A stretch of DNA of 64,000 nucleotides from Polaromonas jejuensis NBRC 106434 (GCF_001598235.1 NZ_BCYO01000005.1:62001-126000), one strand, 5' to 3'; positions 1-8,766 are shown, counted from the stretch's first letter. Numbers and translations: made by a program. The notes: a model not told the origin generated them from the sequence alone.

Positions 1-119
1 AAAAAGAAGAAAAGCTCAAGCGCAAGGCCGAAGGCAAGCCGGATGACGCAAGCGATGACGGGCTGGAGACACCGAACGACGCCCAGACCGGCCTGCCGCC
101 TGCCGAGTCCGCCTCCTGA
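1..119 (+). CDS. C-terminal tail of an unidentified protein (partial)
   Basis: An open frame enters from the left edge (first full codon at position 3) and ends at TGA 117-119, giving about 38 residues. The tail is rich in Lys, Glu, Asp and Ala (begins KEEKLKRKAEGK) and looks disordered. There is too little to name the protein. A perfect hairpin at 219-252 lies about 100 bases downstream. Confidence 0.5.
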   Translation, partial: KEEKLKRKAEGKPDDASDDGLETPNDAQTGLPPAESAS

Positions 120-176
120 GATGGCGCCTGAAATACAGGAAACAGGCCTCTAGCGCTGTAAGAACATGTGTGCGAC

Positions 177-193
177 GCTATTCATTTGATAGC
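177..193 (+). repeat. Family A palindromic repeat, core only
   Basis: A 17-base core GCTAT-TCATTTG-ATAGC with 5-base inverted ends. It matches the head of the longer family A repeats at 13646, 38889 and elsewhere, without a clear tail. Confidence 0.5.
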
Positions 194-218
194 AGTTTTT
201 CGCCGCCAAAGCGCTCTC

Positions 219-252
219 AACCCGGCATCACCGTCACTGGTGATGCCGGGTT
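219..252. terminator. Perfect 14-bp hairpin between convergent genes
   Basis: Arms 219-232 and 239-252 are perfectly complementary (AACCCGGCATCACC and its complement) with a six-base loop. It sits between the plus-strand gene ending at 119 and the minus-strand mnmH ending at 260. Neither side has a strong T run, so a role as bidirectional terminator is inferred from position and stem strength. Confidence 0.6.
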
Positions 253-259
253 TGTCGTT

Positions 260-1318
260 TCAGGCTTCGGCGACCAGGGTCTGCGCCAGCGCGGCCATGG
301 CGGCCACGCTGTGATCACGCGGCGACAGCGGCCGCGCCGTTTCATACTGCGTGAAGTTGCGCTGCATCGATTGCAGGTACACCGGGTCGTAGTGCTTGAG
401 CAGCAGCTCATGCACCACAGAGGCCACGTCGCCACGGCGCGCGCGCGCCTGCCAGTCCTGCACGACAGCCTTGCCGCGTGCCTCGGTCAGCGCCGCCAGG
501 CGTTCGCAGAAAAACTCGATGTCCCTGACGAAAAAATCATAGTCTTCCAGCAGCAGCGCGACCCGCTCCTCCTCGGGCAGCTCCAGGCGCAGGCAGGAGC
601 CGGCGCGCATGGCGGCAATCAGGCCCTCGGGCACGGCCACATTGCCGACTTTTTTGCTCTCGCTTTCAATGTAGACGGGCCGCGCCGCATCAAAACCGCG
701 CAGGGCGGCCCAGATGTGGCTGTCAAAAGCCTTCTGGCTGGGCTGGGCCAGGCCCGGGATCAGGCCCAGCACCGAGCTGCGGTGGTTCGCCAGCGCTTCC
801 AGGTCCAGCACCTGCGCGCCCAGGGCCTTCAGCGCGTGCAGCAAGCGTGTCTTGCCTGAGCCGGTGGGGCCGCAAACGACGCGGTAGCTGTAGCGGGCCG
901 CCAGTGGCGGCAAATCGGCCACCAGCGCCGCCCTGAAGGCCTTGTAGCCGCCATCGACCAGCGTGACCTTGAACCCTATCTGGTCGAGGACAAGCGCCAG
1001 CGAGCCGCTGCGCTTGCCGCCGCGCCAGCAGTACACCAGCGGCTGCCAGTCCTTGGGTTTGTCCAGCACGCCCTGCTGGATGTGCGCGGCGATGTTTTTG
1101 GCCACCAGCGCGGCGCCCAGCTTTTTGGCCTCGAACTGGCTGATCTGCTTGTATTGGGTGCCGACGATCTTGCGCTCTTCGTCATGCAGACTGGGCCAGT
1201 TCACGGCGCCCGGGAGGTGGTCTTCGGCGTATTCGCCTTCGCTGCGGGCGTCAATGACGGCGGAAAAACTATGCAGATTGCCGAGGGCTTCTTCGGCGGA
1301 AATTCGTTCAATGCTCAC
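260..1318 (-). CDS. mnmH: tRNA 2-selenouridine synthase MnmH (SelU)
   Basis: 352 residues, the usual length. The N-terminal rhodanese domain (about 10-130) carries the catalytic Cys at residue 97 in the motif YCWRGGKRSGS; the C-terminal part opens with a P-loop GPTGSGKT near residue 150. The family replaces sulfur by selenium in 2-thiouridine at the tRNA wobble position, via a geranylated intermediate, using selenophosphate. The start is GTG at 1318, whose GTGA overlaps the stop of tesA, so the two are probably co-translated. No selenophosphate synthase gene (selD) is visible in the window. Confidence 0.95.
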   Translation of the reverse strand: MSIERISAEEALGNLHSFSAVIDARSEGEYAEDHLPGAVNWPSLHDEERKIVGTQYKQISQFEAKKLGAALVAKNIAAHIQQGVLDKPKDWQPLVYCWRGGKRSGSLALVLDQIGFKVTLVDGGYKAFRAALVADLPPLAARYSYRVVCGPTGSGKTRLLHALKALGAQVLDLEALANHRSSVLGLIPGLAQPSQKAFDSHIWAALRGFDAARPVYIESESKKVGNVAVPEGLIAAMRAGSCLRLELPEEERVALLLEDYDFFVRDIEFFCERLAALTEARGKAVVQDWQARARRGDVASVVHELLLKHYDPVYLQSMQRNFTQYETARPLSPRDHSVAAMAALAQTLVAEA

Positions 1319-2061
1319 GGGATCAATTTCTTCAGTTCGGGCCAGACATTGGCCAGCATTCTGGCTTGTGACTGTTCGTTGGGGTGAATGCGGTCGGCCT
1401 GGAAGTGGGCGGCCGAGTCGTCCACATCGGCAATGCCTTTGAGGAGGAAGGGCACCAGCGCCACCTGTTCAGCCTTGGCCACTTTGGAAAAGAGGCTGGC
1501 AAAGCCGGCGCCATACGCGCCGCCATAGTTGGGGGGCACCTGCATGCCGACCAGCAGCACTTTGGCACCGGCCTGTTTGGCCGCCTGCGTCATGGCGGCC
1601 AGGTTTTTTTCGGTCATGTCCAGCGGCAGACCGCGCAGCGCGTCGTTGCCGCCGAGCTCGATCACCACGGCACTGGGGTGGTGCTGCGCCAGCAGGGCCG
1701 GCAGGCGCGAGCGGCCGCCCGAGGTGGTGTCGCCGCTGATGCTGGCATTGATCACCTTGGCGCTGCCGGCTTTTTTCTTGTCGCTGGCCAGCTGCTTTTC
1801 CAGCAGGGACACCCAGCCGGTGCCGCGCTTGAGACCGTATTCGGCGCTCAGCGAATCGCCCACGACCAGGATGGTGGCGGCCCGGGCCGACGCCTGGGCT
1901 GGCGTTTGGGCCTGAACCAGCCAGGGCGCACCCAGCCAGGCCGCCAGGAGCAGCGTAGCGAATGGCCTTGCCCGGTGTATTAACCCGCGCTTACGCGCCG
2001 CCGGGCCGGGCTTGCTAAAGTCGGCAAAAGTGAATTTCAAGATTTTTGATAAGGCTGCCAT
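1315..2061 (-). CDS. tesA: Arylesterase / acyl-CoA thioesterase I, SGNH hydrolase
   Basis: About 248 residues. SGNH blocks are in order: GDSLSAEYGL (nucleophile Ser), GDTTSGG (Gly), GGNDALRG (Asn) and DRIHPN (catalytic Asp and His). A hydrophobic segment (FATLLLAAWLGAPWLVQA) ahead of the first block suggests a secreted periplasmic esterase, as for TesA/ApeA. The only good ATG is at 2061, which gives an unusually long n-region of about 35 residues. Divergent from the ABC ATPase at 2060, the same arrangement as tesA/ybbA in E. coli. The two start codons share the palindrome CATG at 2059-2062. Confidence 0.85.
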   Translation of the reverse strand: MAALSKILKFTFADFSKPGPAARKRGLIHRARPFATLLLAAWLGAPWLVQAQTPAQASARAATILVVGDSLSAEYGLKRGTGWVSLLEKQLASDKKKAGSAKVINASISGDTTSGGRSRLPALLAQHHPSAVVIELGGNDALRGLPLDMTEKNLAAMTQAAKQAGAKVLLVGMQVPPNYGGAYGAGFASLFSKVAKAEQVALVPFLLKGIADVDDSAAHFQADRIHPNEQSQARMLANVWPELKKLIP

Positions 2062-2791
2062 GTTTGACCCTGCGGTTTCCGTCGTGAGCGAGGCTTCTTC
2101 AGCGCCGCTGAAGACGTCCATCTCTCCAATTATTTCCGTCGAGCATGTTTTCAAGTCGGTGACGGACTCCACCGGCACGCTGACCATTTTGCGCGATATC
2201 GATTTTGCACTGGCGCCCCGCGAAACCGCCGCCATTGTCGGCGCTTCCGGTTCGGGCAAAAGTACCTTGCTGTCCATCATTGCGGGGCTGGACACCCCCA
2301 GCCAGGGCACGGTGCGGCTGGCCGGGCAGGACCTGTTTGCCCTCAGCGAAGACGAGCGCGCCGCTTTGCGGGCCCAGTCGGTGGGTTTTGTCTTCCAGAG
2401 CTTTCAGCTCATGGGTAATTTGACGGCGCTTGAAAATGTCATGCTGCCGCTGGAATTGTCGGGCATGCGCAATGCCCGTGCACAGGCGAGCGGCATGCTC
2501 AAGCGGGTTGGCCTGGGCGAGCGGCTGGGCCATTATCCCAAGGTGCTGTCGGGCGGCGAGCAGCAACGCGTGGCGCTGGCACGGGCCTTTGTGGTCCAGC
2601 CCGCCGTGCTGCTGGCCGATGAGCCGACCGGCAGCCTGGACTTTGCCACCGGCGAAACCGTGATGGCGTTGATGTTTGAACTCAACCAGGAACTGGGCAC
2701 GACGCTGGTGCTGGTCACGCATGACCCGGCGATCGCGGCGCGCTGCCAGCGGCGCATCACCATAGAGGCCGGGCGGGTCAGCGCTGGCTGA
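2060..2791 (+). CDS. ybbA: ABC transporter ATP-binding protein, YbbA/LolD type
   Basis: 243 residues with Walker A GASGSGKST, signature LSGGEQQRVALARA, Walker B VLLADEPTG and the H-loop THD. Similarity to the MacB/LolD/YbbA group and divergence from tesA point to YbbA, the ATPase partner of the large permease YbbP in E. coli. No permease follows; the next gene is rlmB. The ATG at 2060 has AAGG about six bases upstream and is preferred over the in-frame TTG at 2012. Substrate unknown; export of lipids or hydrophobic compounds is suggested for the family. Confidence 0.85.
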   Translation: MFDPAVSVVSEASSAPLKTSISPIISVEHVFKSVTDSTGTLTILRDIDFALAPRETAAIVGASGSGKSTLLSIIAGLDTPSQGTVRLAGQDLFALSEDERAALRAQSVGFVFQSFQLMGNLTALENVMLPLELSGMRNARAQASGMLKRVGLGERLGHYPKVLSGGEQQRVALARAFVVQPAVLLADEPTGSLDFATGETVMALMFELNQELGTTLVLVTHDPAIAARCQRRITIEAGRVSAG

Positions 2792-2924
2792 GCATTAAAC
2801 AGGGTTGCCGCCGCCATGGTTCGGGCGCAGGCTGCTATCAATAATGAAGTGACAGGCGATGCGCTGCCTGTCATTCGCCGTGAGCCGGAAGCGCCGCCGC
2901 AACGCCAACGGCGATAATTGGCGC

Positions 2925-3674
2925 ATGTCCTCTTCTCCCAAAGTTCTTTTTGGCTTTCATGCCGTCGGCGTGCGCCTGAAAACCGCACCCAAGTCGGTGC
3001 TGGAAGTTTTTTTCGATGCCTCGCGCCGCGATGCGCGCATGCGCCAGTTCACCGACCGGGCCCGCGAAGCCGGCGTGCGGCTGATCGAGTCCGACGGCCT
3101 GCGCCTGGCCAAGATGTGCGGCAGCCATGGCCACCAGGGCGTGGTGGCGCGTGTGGACGCGGTGGCCCAGGTCACCTCGCTCGATGAGCTGCTGGAGCAG
3201 CTGGAAGCCTCCGGCGTCGCCCAGCCGCTGCTGCTGGTGCTCGACGGCGTGACCGATCCGCACAACCTTGGCGCCTGCCTGCGCGTGGCCGATGGCGCCG
3301 GTGCCCATGCCGTGATCGCCCCCAAAGACCATGCGGCCGGCATCAGCGCCATCGTCGCCAAGGTGGCCAGTGGCGCGGCCGAAACCATGCCTTATTTCAT
3401 GGTGACCAACCTGGCCCGCACCTTGAACGAGCTGAAGGAGCGCAACATCTGGTGCATAGGCACCAGCGACGACGCGCCCAAGACGATTTACGACGTGGAC
3501 CTCAAGGGCCCGGTGGCCCTGGTGCTGGGCGCTGAGGGCGAGGGCATGCGCCAGCTCACGCGCAAGACCTGCGACGAGCTGGTCAGCATCCCCATGCGCG
3601 GCGCGGTGGAAAGCCTGAACGTGTCGGTGGCCAGCGGCGTCTGCCTCTATGAAGCGCTGCGCCAGCGCAGCTGA
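2925..3674 (+). CDS. rlmB: 23S rRNA 2'-O-ribose methyltransferase RlmB (SpoU family)
   Basis: 249 residues. The N-terminal substrate-binding domain starts FGFHAVGVRLK, and the SPOUT domain carries the three SpoU motifs: DGVTDPHNLGACLR (motif 1), VALVLGAEGEGM (motif 2) and IPMRGAVESLNVSVA (motif 3). The family methylates G2251 in the 23S rRNA P-loop using SAM. The start ATG 2925 gives the normal N-terminus; the longer in-frame extension from 2859 has no homologous look. It ends 12 bases from the convergent chrA gene. Confidence 0.93.
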   Translation: MSSSPKVLFGFHAVGVRLKTAPKSVLEVFFDASRRDARMRQFTDRAREAGVRLIESDGLRLAKMCGSHGHQGVVARVDAVAQVTSLDELLEQLEASGVAQPLLLVLDGVTDPHNLGACLRVADGAGAHAVIAPKDHAAGISAIVAKVASGAAETMPYFMVTNLARTLNELKERNIWCIGTSDDAPKTIYDVDLKGPVALVLGAEGEGMRQLTRKTCDELVSIPMRGAVESLNVSVASGVCLYEALRQRS

Positions 3675-3686
3675 ACGGCCGCTTCC

Positions 3687-4286
3687 TTAAACCAGCCCAA
3701 ACCAGCCCAGCAGCGCCCCCGCACCCAGCAGCCAGAGCAGGTGAATCCTGCTGCGCCAGACGATCACGGCGGTGGCGGCCGTGAGCAGCCACATGGGCCA
3801 GTTTTTGAGCGAGCTGCCATTGCTGCCCGCCAAAATCCAGCTGGTGGCGATCAGCAGCGCCACCACAATGGGTGCCATGCCCTGCTTGAAGGCGCGCACC
3901 GCGCGCAGTTCGCGGTTGCGGTGGCCCCACTGGGCCGCCACATAAGTCAGCGTGGTGCTGGGGATCAGAATCCCCAGCATGGTGATCAGCACGCCCAGCA
4001 GGCCGGGCAACATGCCACCGGCGTTCAGCCCGACATTCCAGCCCATCAGGGCGATGAACAGCACATTGGGGCCGGGCGCGGCTTGCGCGATGGCGATCGA
4101 GGCGTTGAACTGGGCGTCGGTCAGCCAGTGCTGCTGCTCGACCAGAAAACGGTGCATGTCGGGCGCCGTGCTGATGGCGCCGCCTATCGACAGCAGCGAC
4201 AGCGACAGGTAATGCACAAACAAATCAAACCAGTCGCCGATTTTAAAAACAAGGTGCAGGGCCTGATGGGTCATGGTTTCGGTCAT
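3687..4286 (-). CDS. chrA: Chromate transporter, short-chain CHR subunit 2
   Basis: 199 residues, a single CHR domain with about six hydrophobic segments and the motif AAPGPNVLFIALMGWNVG. Short-chain CHR proteins work as pairs of homologous half-transporters. Its ATG at 4286 overlaps the TGA of the upstream half by four bases (ATGA), so translation is coupled. The family exports chromate through the inner membrane; sulfate or other oxyanions are possible substrates for distant members. Confidence 0.88.
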   Translation of the reverse strand: MTETMTHQALHLVFKIGDWFDLFVHYLSLSLLSIGGAISTAPDMHRFLVEQQHWLTDAQFNASIAIAQAAPGPNVLFIALMGWNVGLNAGGMLPGLLGVLITMLGILIPSTTLTYVAAQWGHRNRELRAVRAFKQGMAPIVVALLIATSWILAGSNGSSLKNWPMWLLTAATAVIVWRSRIHLLWLLGAGALLGWFGLV

Positions 4287-4858
4287 GGCTTGAGCTTTCT
4301 GAAGGCCAGCACGCAGGCAATCACCCCCAGCCCGAACAGCACATAGGCCAGCGGCCAGCGCAGCAGGGCGATGGCCACGAAGCAGGTCAGGCCAAAGGCG
4401 ATGCAAAGGCGCAGGCCCAGTGCATTTTTCGCCAGCGCGCCAAACAGTTTCAGGCCGGTCGCGGCAATCAGCCCGGCGGCCACCGCGCCCATGCCGCGCA
4501 GGGCACCGGCCACGCCGGGATGGCCGGCAAACTGGGCATACACCAGGGCCAGCACCAATACCAGCACCAGCGGCACCGTCAGCATGCCGGCCAGCGCCGC
4601 CATCGCGCCCTTGAGGCCGAAGTAGCGCCCGCCAATCATCAGCGACAGGTTCACCACATTGGGGCCCGGCATGATTTGCGCCACGGCCCAGTCCTCAATG
4701 AACTCTTCGCGCGTCATCCAGCGTTTTTTTTCGACCATCTCGCGCTGCACGATGGCCAGCACGCCGCCGAAGCCCTGCAGGGCCAGCAAGGTGAATGAAA
4801 CAAACAGGTCGGTGAGGGATTTTGGGTGCGGATGGTCTTCCGCGGGCAGAGAACTCAT
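4283..4858 (-). CDS. chrA: Chromate transporter, short-chain CHR subunit 1
   Basis: 191 residues, one CHR domain: the FGGVLAIVQREMVEK segment near the N-terminus and the family motif AQIMPGPNVVNLSLMIGGRYFG. Start at ATG 4858 (MSSLPAEDH). Together with the following gene it forms a split ChrA, equivalent to the two halves of the fused long-chain protein. No chrB regulator is adjacent. Confidence 0.88.
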   Translation of the reverse strand: MSSLPAEDHPHPKSLTDLFVSFTLLALQGFGGVLAIVQREMVEKKRWMTREEFIEDWAVAQIMPGPNVVNLSLMIGGRYFGLKGAMAALAGMLTVPLVLVLVLALVYAQFAGHPGVAGALRGMGAVAAGLIAATGLKLFGALAKNALGLRLCIAFGLTCFVAIALLRWPLAYVLFGLGVIACVLAFRKLKP

Positions 4859-4923
4859 GGCACTGATTATCACTGCTTGCCCGTGTTTCCGCAGGCTGGC
4901 GACATGGGCCGGGCATTCCGCTT

Positions 4924-4954
4924 GCTATTAAATGAATAGCTGTCTGCGCAGGCG
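4924..4954 (+). repeat. Family A palindromic repeat
   Basis: Core GCTATTAAATGAATAGC (4924-4940) followed by TGTCTGCGCAGGCG, matching the family head and the start of the CGCCCG tail. It lies between chrA and the MarR-GNAT gene. Confidence 0.6.
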
Positions 4955-5025
4955 TAACGGTGGCCAGGGGGGTAAAAGGCCAGAAAAAAAACAGGGTGAA
5001 AATGGCGCCGCATGTGTTTCACGGG

Positions 5026-6012
5026 CTAAAACCGGAGCTCCCATGTTTCACCGACCAGGTCGTGCCCAAAGCCGTGGTACGGTTCGCTCTTGATGAGTTG
5101 GAAGCCGCGTTTGGCGTAGATCGCGCGGGCCGCATCCAGGCAACTGTTGGTCCAGAGCTGCATTTTTTTGTAGCCCTTGCTGCGCGCAAAGGCGATGCAT
5201 TCGTCGGTCAGCCGCCCACCCAGGCCCAGCCCGCGTGCTTCCGGTGTGAGGATCAGCATGCGCAGCTGGGCCACGGTGGCGGATTTGCGCACCACGAACA
5301 CGGCGCCGACCCGTTCACCGTCCAGCTCGGCGATCCAGCATTTCTCGCAGTCGGGCCGGAAGTTTTTGAGGTACTTGCCGGCTATGTCGGCCACCAGGGC
5401 TTCGAACTCGCTGTTCCAGCCGTATTCGCGCGCGTAGATTTCGCCATGCTGCTGCACCACCCAGCCCATGTCGCCGGGTTTCGGGTCGCGCAGGATGATG
5501 GTGCGGGTTGCTGCGGGTTGGTTAGGCGGCGCCAGCAGCCGCTGCACCGTGTTCATGGCGGCCACGAGGTTTTGCTGGTCGGCGGGTGAAAGCCCCGCCA
5601 AAAGGGCTGCAGCCTCATCGTTGGACTGCTGCTGCAAGGGCGCAAATACCTTGTGCCCGAGCGGGGTCAGCTTGAGCAGGCTTTGCCGGGCGTCCGCTAT
5701 GGACGGCACCCGTGCCAGCCAGCCCTTGCCTTCAAAGCGGCGCAGGATGCGGCTCAGGTAACCGGCGTCCAGCGCCAGGTCACGGCCCAGCTCCGAAGCC
5801 GTGGGCTGGTCGCGATGGGCGAGCTCATACAGCACCCGCACCTCGGTGAGCGAAAACTCGCTGCCCAGGTAGGGGGCCAGGATGCCGATGCGCTGTGTGT
5901 AGAAGCGGTTGAAGTGGCGCACGGCCTTGATGTGCGTCGCGCCGGCTGCATTCGGCGCAAGTGCAGGGGAGGGCGCCGAAGCGGAAAGGGTGGGGGAGAT
6001 TGACGATGCCAT
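5026..6012 (-). CDS. MarR-type regulator fused to a GNAT acetyltransferase
   Basis: 328 residues. The N-terminal winged helix (about 20-165) contains the MarR pattern LTEVRVLYELAHRDQPTASELGRDL with the DAGYLSRILRRFEGKGWL recognition helix. The C-terminal GNAT domain (about 170-325) has the acetyl-CoA loop EARGLGLGGRLTDECI. Such fusions are common; some bind DNA, others modify small molecules or proteins, and the substrate cannot be read here. ATG 6012 is chosen over TTG 6027. A perfect TTGAC-AAA-GTCAA palindrome lies 24 bases upstream of the start and is a likely autoregulatory operator. Confidence 0.88.
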   Translation of the reverse strand: MASSISPTLSASAPSPALAPNAAGATHIKAVRHFNRFYTQRIGILAPYLGSEFSLTEVRVLYELAHRDQPTASELGRDLALDAGYLSRILRRFEGKGWLARVPSIADARQSLLKLTPLGHKVFAPLQQQSNDEAAALLAGLSPADQQNLVAAMNTVQRLLAPPNQPAATRTIILRDPKPGDMGWVVQQHGEIYAREYGWNSEFEALVADIAGKYLKNFRPDCEKCWIAELDGERVGAVFVVRKSATVAQLRMLILTPEARGLGLGGRLTDECIAFARSKGYKKMQLWTNSCLDAARAIYAKRGFQLIKSEPYHGFGHDLVGETWELRF

Positions 6013-6035
6013 GTCGGCTATCGTCAATCAGTTGG

Positions 6036-6048
6036 TTGACAAAGTCAA
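6036..6048. promoter_or_regulatory. Candidate MarR operator
   Basis: Perfect inverted repeat TTGAC-AAA-GTCAA, centred about 30 bases before the ATG of the MarR-GNAT gene. On the gene's strand TTGACT also resembles a -35 hexamer, so binding could block transcription. The role is inferred from position and symmetry. Confidence 0.5.
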
Positions 6049-6434
6049 GTAAATTGAATTTCTCCGACCTTTCCTCTGGTTTGGACCGGCCTGGCGTCAA
6101 ATCACCCGGCGCGGAGCCGCCGTGGCGGCATCACCGCTGTTGGCTGCGGGTATGCCTTGCGCCGCGCCGCTGATGGTGCTTACCTTGTTGTGGAGTCGTT
6201 GCATGGGGCTATTGAAGTCGTTGGGTGTCGTTGAATAAGAAAAGGGCGAAATCAATAAACCGGCTGGTGCTTGCGGATGGAGGGTTGAAAGATGGCAGGG
6301 CCAAATGATCCTTTCATTGCATAATTAAAATGGTTTGCGGAGCCATTTCAACCATCCTGGACGCTGGCCACAGCGCGCCAACCTGCAAACGAACAAGAGA
6401 CCTCATTCAGACAATAAAGGCCCAAGAATTCATC
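6049..6434. other. Intergenic region, no gene recognised
   Basis: About 390 bases between the divergent MarR-GNAT gene and the exported amidohydrolase-like gene. It turns AT-richer toward 6200-6340. No convincing ORF or terminator was seen; promoters for both neighbours must lie here. Confidence 0.5.
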
Positions 6435-7505
6435 ATGCGACTTAAGCACTTTTCGTTGTTGATCTTGTTTTGGTCCGTGGCGTCGTCGGCCATGGCTGCT
6501 GATTTCAGCCCAATTCCCGGTACCGCCCGCATGACGGACGTTGCCAAAGCCCCGGTGCCGTTTGACCTTTCCACACTCAAACAAAATTGGAGGCAACGCA
6601 TTCTGGCCATGCGTGCGGCGGGGGTGATGCCAATCATCGACATCGAGTCGAACCTTTCGGAAAATCTGGACGTGCAGCGCTTTGCCCGGCAAATGGATGC
6701 CGAGGGTGTGGCGCTCATTGCTTTTTCTGGCATAGCTGCCGGCCGCGGCTGGAGCGATGCCGCCCGGTATGCGGTGGCCGCTGATCCCTGGCGGTACATT
6801 CCCACCGGAGACGGCGGGCTGCCACCCGACTGGAAAAATAATCCGATGGACTTCGCAAGAATTACCAAAGAGCGGACGGTCAGCGACGGCTATCCTTTGA
6901 TGGGGGAGTATGAGTTTCGCCATTACCCCTCACCAGACCAGATTCAGCGCGGCAACACCCAGCGCGATGAAGATCTGCCCATAGACAGTCCTGCCGGACA
7001 TCAACTATTCCAGTTTTCAGCAGAAAGCGGCATTCCGTTCGAGATCCATCTCGAGATTGAGGACCAGTATCTGGCGCCCCTGGAAAAAATGCTCAAGCAG
7101 TATCCCAAGGCCAAGGTCATCTGGTGCCATCTTGCGCAAATGCGCTATCAGTCCCGCAATACCGTTTACGGGCCGGACTATGTCCGCAAGCTGATTGATC
7201 AATATCCCAATCTTTACTTCGACCTGTTTTCCGGCCCACCAGATCACATCTACCCGGGAAGCGGGGAATATCCGGGAAAGTATTGGGACCGCACGACCGG
7301 CAGGCTTTTACCCGAGTGGGCCAAGCTGATTGCGGAACAACCCTGGCGTTTCATGACCGCTCTCGATCTCAATCCATTCATCATGAATGCTTTTTCGCGC
7401 AAGGTGGGCATGCAGCGTGCCGTTCTGGCGAGCTTGCCTGAGCCAGTGAGAGAGATCGTCGCGTACAAGGCGGCATGGAAGCTTTTGTTCAACGAGGATT
7501 TTTGA
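6435..7505 (+). CDS. Exported amidohydrolase-like (TIM-barrel) protein
   Basis: 356 residues from ATG 6435. A signal peptide (about 1-22, MRLKHFSLLILFWSVASSAMA) predicts a periplasmic protein. The sequence resembles amidohydrolase-2 family barrels (PIIDIESNL at strand 1, later EIHLEIED, VIWCHLAQMRY and LYFDLFSG). The usual first metal motif, which reads D-x-H-x-H in active members, appears here as DIESNL, so both first histidines are missing. It may be a non-metal or altered-metal member, or a binding protein. The in-frame extension upstream to 6330 is not expected to be translated. No operon partners. Confidence 0.7.
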   Translation: MRLKHFSLLILFWSVASSAMAADFSPIPGTARMTDVAKAPVPFDLSTLKQNWRQRILAMRAAGVMPIIDIESNLSENLDVQRFARQMDAEGVALIAFSGIAAGRGWSDAARYAVAADPWRYIPTGDGGLPPDWKNNPMDFARITKERTVSDGYPLMGEYEFRHYPSPDQIQRGNTQRDEDLPIDSPAGHQLFQFSAESGIPFEIHLEIEDQYLAPLEKMLKQYPKAKVIWCHLAQMRYQSRNTVYGPDYVRKLIDQYPNLYFDLFSGPPDHIYPGSGEYPGKYWDRTTGRLLPEWAKLIAEQPWRFMTALDLNPFIMNAFSRKVGMQRAVLASLPEPVREIVAYKAAWKLLFNEDF

Positions 7506-7531
7506 CGGCCTTCTCCGTCTGGCCCTTTGGC

Positions 7532-8581
7532 TTATTGCACTGCGGCCGGCTCCGCCACTCCCAGCTTGGCGGCCCAACTGGCCAGCGAAGGCAGGATGGA
7601 CGGGTAGAGTTCAACACCGGCCTGCATCTGCCGAGCGGCCAGCGCGACGCCTTTTTCGCCCGGGGTTCTCACCCTGGCGTCAGGCCGCGCCGGTCGCGAT
7701 GCGCGGCAGGCCTCGGCGACGTGGCCGGTTTGCCGGTTGAAAGCGTCCAGGCCCGCAAATGCGCGCGGGTCGATGACCTGCAGGAACACCGTGGCGCCCC
7801 AGCCTTCTTTCGGGTCGGCGCGGCCGTGGCCTGCCAGGCCACCGGTCAGGGCTTCGACCAGCAGCGTGAGGCCGTAGCCCTTGTGGCCCGAGTCCATGCC
7901 GCCCAATGGCAGGATGGTGCCCTTGGGTTCTTCAAACAGCACGGACGGGTTGTCGCTGGCCACGCCGTGGCCGTCCATGACCCACTGGGCGGGCAGGCGC
8001 TTGCCCTCCTGGTGCAGCCGGTTGGTCATGCCGTTGGTGGTGGCCGAGGTCGAGACGTCCATCAGCACCGGGACGCCGCCGGTGGGAATGCCCGCAGAAA
8101 TCGGGTTGGGTGTGAACACCGGGTCCAGCCCGCCGAACGGCGCGACGCTGGCCGTGTTCGGGTCCGAGCAGGTCAGCAGCATCATCAGGCCCCGGTCGGT
8201 GGCGCGCTTCAGGTAGGCGGCCAGGCAGGCAATGTGGTGGCTGCGGCGAATCACCACGGTGCAGGTGCCCTGGGTGGCGGCGCGGGCCATGGCCAGTTCC
8301 ATGGCCTGCAGCACCAGCCAGGGGCCGGGCAGGCGGCGCCCGTCCCAGGTGACGGCGGCCGGGTGGTCGGCCACCACGGTGGGGCTGCCGAGCTTTTGCA
8401 TGGCGCCCGACTCGATGTCCTTGAGGTAGCCCGCCAGCAGGGCCAGCCCGTGGGTGTTGTGGCCCATCAGGTCGCCTTCGACGAGGATCTCGGCCACGCC
8501 CTGGGCCTTGTCCTTGTCCAGCCCGGCAGCCGTGAGCAGGGCATGGGCGTAGCGGACCAGGTCGGTGTAGAGGTAGTGCAT
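7532..8581 (-). CDS. Ldh/Mdh family NAD(P)-dependent 2-hydroxyacid dehydrogenase
   Basis: 349 residues, the normal size for the malate/L-lactate/ureidoglycolate/sulfolactate dehydrogenase type 2 family. Recognisable segments are GDLMGHNTHGL near residue 40, RRSHHIACLAAYL near 120, the TPNPISAGIPTG stretch and MDVSTSATTNGM. These proteins oxidise 2-hydroxyacids to 2-oxoacids in the cytosol; the exact substrate cannot be set. ATG 8581 is chosen over an upstream extension to 8671 that would cover a family A repeat. Convergent with the amidohydrolase-like gene. Confidence 0.85.
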   Translation of the reverse strand: MHYLYTDLVRYAHALLTAAGLDKDKAQGVAEILVEGDLMGHNTHGLALLAGYLKDIESGAMQKLGSPTVVADHPAAVTWDGRRLPGPWLVLQAMELAMARAATQGTCTVVIRRSHHIACLAAYLKRATDRGLMMLLTCSDPNTASVAPFGGLDPVFTPNPISAGIPTGGVPVLMDVSTSATTNGMTNRLHQEGKRLPAQWVMDGHGVASDNPSVLFEEPKGTILPLGGMDSGHKGYGLTLLVEALTGGLAGHGRADPKEGWGATVFLQVIDPRAFAGLDAFNRQTGHVAEACRASRPARPDARVRTPGEKGVALAARQMQAGVELYPSILPSLASWAAKLGVAEPAAVQ

Positions 8582-8600
8582 GGGTTTTGTCTCCGGAATT

Positions 8601-8629
8601 GCTATGATTTTTGTAGCTTCCTGCGCCCG
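8601..8629 (+). repeat. Family A palindromic repeat
   Basis: Core GCTATGATTTTTGTAGC (8601-8617) followed by TTCCTGCGCCCG, lying just upstream of the Ldh-type gene start. Confidence 0.6.
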
Positions 8630-8766
8630 TTTTTGCTGGGTGAAGTGGCTATTGGATGGTGGTGCCGCCACCGGGCTTCATGCCCGTCGGCCGGACTATC
8701 GCCATTCTAAGGAGTGACGGAGGGGCCGCTTGGGGCCGGCGCAGGCCTTCGCGCAGATCGCTGGGT

